A DNA stretch of 15,988 nucleotides. Origin: Clostridia bacterium. GTDB taxonomy: Bacteria; Bacillota; Clostridia; Christensenellales; CAG-1252. Of the stretch, positions 13,022 through 15,988 are shown one piece after another (within the stretch, counting starts at the first letter, position 1; every line of letters starts with the position of its first letter). The notes beneath the pieces were generated by a model, which ran no database searches, was not told the DNA's origin, and saw only the letters and a list, made by a program, of their open reading frames with translations. The stretch lies in contig JAEDHM010000017.1 in NCBI GenBank assembly GCA_016296985.1, positions 1-15,988 on the forward strand, given 5' to 3'. The position numbers were made by a program, and so were the translations under genes.

Positions 13022-15025
13022 TCAGTCCTTTATTCCTCGGCGGTTTCCCTTTATTTCCGCTCTTACCTTATCAAGGTGTTCTTTCATAAGTCTTGCTATT
13101 TCGGGATTAGCTTTTGCTATATTGTATCCTTCCGCAGGGTCGGTATCAAGGTTGAAAAGATAGTTTTTGTAAAACTGGTCGATAAAGGCAGAGTTTTCAG
13201 TATGAACGTTGTCGTAATACTTGAAATCCGCCTTCCCGCTCGTTGTGTCAACCGCCATTTGTATCCCTTGCACTTTTCCCTTTTTCATATAATAAAGGAT
13301 ATCGTGTACTCTAAAATCAGCAGGTTTCAAAGCGGAAAAGAGGGTTTTAAGGGAAACGCCGTCGATAATTCTATCCATAGGCAAAAGGTAATCGTCGCCC
13401 ATAACGTAGTTTAATATGGTGGGGAAAAGGTCTTGAAGCATTGCGCTGGATTCTATCTTTTTCGTATTTGCATAGCGCAAGATATTTCCTTCGTAGTCGG
13501 TGATAGGAAATTGACTGTCGGCAATTGCGTCTCCATCCCCTAGGTCGCCCTTGGGATAACTTGCAAGCATAGGCACTTTCATACCGCCTTCGAAGGTGGT
13601 GTTTTTTCTTCCTCTCAGACTTCCGCTTACCCCTTCGCGCCCGGGGCCGTTATCCGATGTAAATATGATAAGAGTGTCTTCGTATACTCCTTTGTCTTTG
13701 AGGTTTTGAATAATCTCTCCCACGCCCTTGTCAAATTCTTCAATACATTGGATATAGGTATCGTCGGAGATATCCCCTTGTCCGTTGCCATTATCATTGG
13801 AAAAGATAGGATGATGAGGCCAAGGCGTTGCGTAGTAGGTAAAAAACTTTTCATTCTTCTCAACAGCCTTGTTGATTTGTTCGTTTACCTTATCGGTGAA
13901 AACACGGGTAGAATCGCTTTGGTCGAGATTATCTTTATGACTGCGGACAGGGGTTGATTTACCGTCCACTTCTTCAACCCAATCATAGGGAGTCATATCG
14001 TTTACGTAATAACTTCCGTAAAAATAGTCAAAGCCTTGATTTGTCGGTAAATACTCGCCGTAATCTCCCAAATTCCACTTTCCTATACACGAGGTGCTAT
14101 AGCCTAAGGCGTCAAGAGCTTCGGCAATGGTAATTTCATCCCCTAAAATACCGTCTACGTTATTCAAAAATTGATAGGGGTTCAAAAAGTGGGTAGGCGA
14201 AAAGGTGGGGCCGTCAACCACGGTTGGGAAAACTACGTTATCTAAATATCCTCTCGTTGCATATCTTCCCGTCAAAGCGGTAAAACGAGAGGGGGAGCAA
14301 ACGGGAGCGGATGCGTAAAAGTTTTCCATATATATACCGTTTTCAGCGATTGAGTCAATGTTTGGAGTATTTATGGTTGCCTTACCGTCTTTCATATAGC
14401 TATAGCAAGAAAGATCGGCGTAGGCGAGGTCGTCCATAAGGATAAACAAAACGTTAGGCGAGTTTTCATCAGCCTTATCGGGGTTTAGGGATTTAAGATA
14501 ATCTTCCTGCCCTTTCCAAAGCCTATCCACGGTAGGAGTTACGCGCAAATTCATAAAGAAGAAATACACAAGAGAGGTGCCTGCCATAAGGGCAACGCAA
14601 ATCGAAGTTGCGATTTTTTCCTTTTTGCCCTTAATCTTTATAAATTTTATAAGAATTGCAAGGGCAAGAGGAAGGGCGGACAACACCAAATTCCACCAAA
14701 GCCTTTTGCCAAAACTTTCCGCGCCGTGTACCAAGTGGAAAAAGAGAGTAGAGCCAACCAAAACCAGATAGGCAATCCACAAAAGGAGTGGCATCTTGTT
14801 TTTCTTAAGGACAGTGAAAAGGAGAATAACCGAGGTTGCGATGGCAAAAACGATGGCGACAAGCGGGAAAAAGTTCCAACCTGTGGAAATCATTACAAGG
14901 GAGAATAACGCCATCACCACAAGATAGCACAAGGGGAATATATTCTCTTTGCGAAGTTTGATTTTTTCTTTCAAACCCGTAGCTCTCTTTGTTTCCTCAA
15001 TTTCCACTTTTTTGTTTTCGTCCAT
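13022..15025 (-). CDS. Membrane-anchored Cys-type sulfatase
   Basis: The 667-residue protein has an N-terminal membrane domain of about five helices (roughly 30-48, 52-72, 79-97, 109-127, 138-157), then an extracellular sulfatase domain from ~188. The formylglycine motif is CSPSRFTALTGR (243-254; C243 is modified). Metal ligands are MDDL (D198, D199) and SDNG (D458, N459); H404/H405 in WPHHP and the RGRKNTTFEGG block (471-481) are as expected. In GKWNLG (315-320) an Asn replaces the usual His of GKWHLG. The helix-plus-sulfatase layout recalls LtaS-type enzymes, but those use Thr, not formylglycine. It would remove sulfate from external glycans such as mucin or host polysaccharides; the substrate is inferred only. 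GAGGG precedes the ATG, and its promoter is at 15056-15084. Confidence 0.92.
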   Translation of the reverse strand: MDENKKVEIEETKRATGLKEKIKLRKENIFPLCYLVVMALFSLVMISTGWNFFPLVAIVFAIATSVILLFTVLKKNKMPLLLWIAYLVLVGSTLFFHLVHGAESFGKRLWWNLVLSALPLALAILIKFIKIKGKKEKIATSICVALMAGTSLVYFFFMNLRVTPTVDRLWKGQEDYLKSLNPDKADENSPNVLFILMDDLAYADLSCYSYMKDGKATINTPNIDSIAENGIYMENFYASAPVCSPSRFTALTGRYATRGYLDNVVFPTVVDGPTFSPTHFLNPYQFLNNVDGILGDEITIAEALDALGYSTSCIGKWNLGDYGEYLPTNQGFDYFYGSYYVNDMTPYDWVEEVDGKSTPVRSHKDNLDQSDSTRVFTDKVNEQINKAVEKNEKFFTYYATPWPHHPIFSNDNGNGQGDISDDTYIQCIEEFDKGVGEIIQNLKDKGVYEDTLIIFTSDNGPGREGVSGSLRGRKNTTFEGGMKVPMLASYPKGDLGDGDAIADSQFPITDYEGNILRYANTKKIESSAMLQDLFPTILNYVMGDDYLLPMDRIIDGVSLKTLFSALKPADFRVHDILYYMKKGKVQGIQMAVDTTSGKADFKYYDNVHTENSAFIDQFYKNYLFNLDTDPAEGYNIAKANPEIARLMKEHLDKVRAEIKGNRRGIKD

Positions 15026-15055
15026 AGCACCCTCAAGTTTTATCTTAATAAAACT

Positions 15056-15084
15056 ATTCTATCATACAAACCTAACAATTTCAA
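15056..15084 (-). promoter_or_regulatory. Promoter of the sulfatase/anSME operon
   Basis: On the minus strand TTGAAA (15079-15084), a 17-nt spacer and TAGAAT (15056-15061), 30 bp before the sulfatase ATG. Confidence 0.8.
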
Positions 15085-15210
15085 CTTGATTTTTGATGGA
15101 AATACCGTCAAGGGTTTTATTGGGATTTGTATAACAAGCGTGAAAAGGGGAGAGAAACAAGGAGATTTTCAAGAGAAAATAGCGGAAAAAGGGGCATTTT
15201 ACAAAAGTAT

Positions 15211-15239
15211 TTGACACTAATGTAATGATATGTTAATAT
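15211..15239 (+). promoter_or_regulatory. Promoter of the YdcF-like gene
   Basis: Perfect TTGACA (15211-15216), 17-nt spacer ending in TGT, TAATAT (15234-15239). It lies 39 bp before the ATG at 15279. Confidence 0.85.
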
Positions 15240-15278
15240 TTATCGTGTGTTCTTAGAATGCATCTTAGGGAGATTGAT

Positions 15279-15710
15279 ATGACTGTACTTACAATTTTAG
15301 GACATAGATTAAAGGACGACGGTTCCATGACGGATATTTTGAAAAGCAGACTTGATTCCGCTTTGAAGATTATCCCCACCAAAATTACTGAAGACGACCG
15401 TATCATGCTTTGCGGTGGTATTGCAAACGCCGAAGCAGGCATTGCCGAAGCAACGGTTATGAAACAGTACCTTGTGGAAAAGGGCGTAAATCCCGATTTG
15501 ATTATCCTTGAAGCAAAGTCCTTGACCACCAAGGAAAATGCAAAGTTTGGCGCAGTTATTATCAAAGAACTTGGCGCGAAAGAGGTTATGATTTGCACTT
15601 CCGATTACCATATGTATCGTTGGTACAGAAACCCTCTCAAACTTTTCCGCCACTACCTAGGCAGGGATTACGAGATTCTTCCCGTTGTTGCAATCGACCC
15701 TCAAAAATGA
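15279..15710 (+). CDS. YdcF/ElyC-like DUF218 protein
   Basis: AGGGAG (15267-15272) lies 6 nt before the ATG at 15279, so I prefer it to the ATG at 15258. The 143-residue protein has the DUF218 layout: a first strand TVLTILGHRLKDDG (2-15), LCGGIANAEAGIAEATVMKQ (44-63), the S-x-T-x-EN motif SLTTKENAKFG (81-91), and VMICTSDYHMYR (100-111), where the conserved His and Arg end the strand. There is no N-terminal membrane segment, so it resembles the soluble YdcF form rather than ElyC/SanA. YdcF has been reported to bind SAM; the function of the family is poorly known. A single-gene unit with its own promoter and terminator. Confidence 0.85.
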   Translation: MTVLTILGHRLKDDGSMTDILKSRLDSALKIIPTKITEDDRIMLCGGIANAEAGIAEATVMKQYLVEKGVNPDLIILEAKSLTTKENAKFGAVIIKELGAKEVMICTSDYHMYRWYRNPLKLFRHYLGRDYEILPVVAIDPQK

Positions 15711-15718
15711 AAATATCA

Positions 15719-15743
15719 GAGCGGATTTCCGCTCCTTTTTTTT
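15719..15743 (+). terminator. Rho-independent terminator after the YdcF-like gene
   Basis: GAGCGG (15719-15724) pairs with CCGCTC (15729-15734) around ATTT, followed by eight T. The stretch 15744-15880 that follows shows no gene. Confidence 0.88.
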
Positions 15744-15880
15744 GTTTGGCTTATATCTCTATTTGTGAAACACTTTAATGAGGAAGAATGATAGCACAAT
15801 TGCAAAGTTTCTTTCAATAAAAAAGTCAAAAAACCGCTTATAAGCATAGCCAAATTTCTCAGCCTATTGCTATTATTTTC

Positions 15881-15909
15881 TTGACAACGCACCTTGCCCA
15901 TGCTAAAAT
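15881..15909 (+). promoter_or_regulatory. Promoter of the tRNA-Ala gene
   Basis: Perfect TTGACA (15881-15886), 17-nt spacer and TAAAAT (15904-15909), 32 bp before the tRNA. Confidence 0.85.
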
Positions 15910-15941
15910 ACCATTACATCAATTGCCGAAAATTTTGCTCT

Positions 15942-15988
15942 GGGGGTGTAGCTCAACTGGTAGAGCGCTTGAATGGCATTCAAGAGGT
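15942..15988 (+). tRNA. tRNA-Ala (anticodon GGC), cut by the window end
   Basis: The 5' acceptor strand GGGGGTG is at 15942-15948, the D-stem GCTC/GAGC at 15951-15954 and 15963-15966, and the anticodon stem CTTGA/TCAAG at 15968-15972 and 15980-15984. The loop ATGGCAT gives anticodon GGC (15975-15977), which reads GCC and GCU alanine codons. The T-arm and 3' acceptor strand lie beyond the window. It could be the first gene of a tRNA cluster. Confidence 0.93.

Overview
The window looks like a chromosomal segment of an uncultured, anaerobic, low-GC Firmicute of the Clostridia type, probably from an animal gut. I infer this from the Spo0A-type DNA-binding protein with 0A boxes in front of it, the oxygen-sensitive radical-SAM sulfatase-maturating enzyme, the DUF6273 and MBG-domain proteins, GGAGG-type ribosome binding sites and sigma-A promoters that often carry a TGN extension. 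No phage, transposase, integrase or CRISPR array is visible.

Layout. 1-387 has no convincing gene. It holds a series of hairpins, the first three joined by an identical AATATCACT linker, and ends in a rho-independent terminator. 388-4941 is a leftward block: lipoprotein with MBG-type repeats, cytoplasmic M13 metallopeptidase (PepO type), a phosphoribosyltransferase-fold protein, and a decayed GNAT acetyltransferase. 5107-10692 is a rightward block: FAD-dependent oxidoreductase of the geranylgeranyl-reductase type, a broken Nudix gene, a DUF6273 protein, then a two-gene operon of a double-GNAT protein and a TIR-methyltransferase-like fusion, and a small EF-hand-like membrane protein. 10801-15025 is leftward: a YkvA/DUF1232 protein, a stand-alone Spo0A C-terminal domain protein, and a tightly coupled sulfatase plus anSME pair. 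15211-15988 is rightward: a YdcF/DUF218 protein and the 5' part of a tRNA-Ala(GGC).

How the genes work together. The clearest functional pair is the Cys-type sulfatase and anSME, whose reading frames are 2 nt apart; anSME would convert the sulfatase cysteine to formylglycine before export, so that the membrane-bound enzyme can desulfate external substrates. The most interesting candidate for an undescribed system is the GNAT-GNAT / TIR-MTase operon (7790-10300): it has its own promoter and terminator and encodes a probable NAD-cleaving TIR domain joined to a Rossmann methyltransferase-like domain with an atypical SAM-binding loop. The stand-alone Spo0A DNA-binding domain, with two 0A boxes at its own promoter, is the second. 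Two gene remnants (GNAT and Nudix) show that small accessory enzyme genes are decaying here. All function calls rest on reading motifs by eye; no database search was run.
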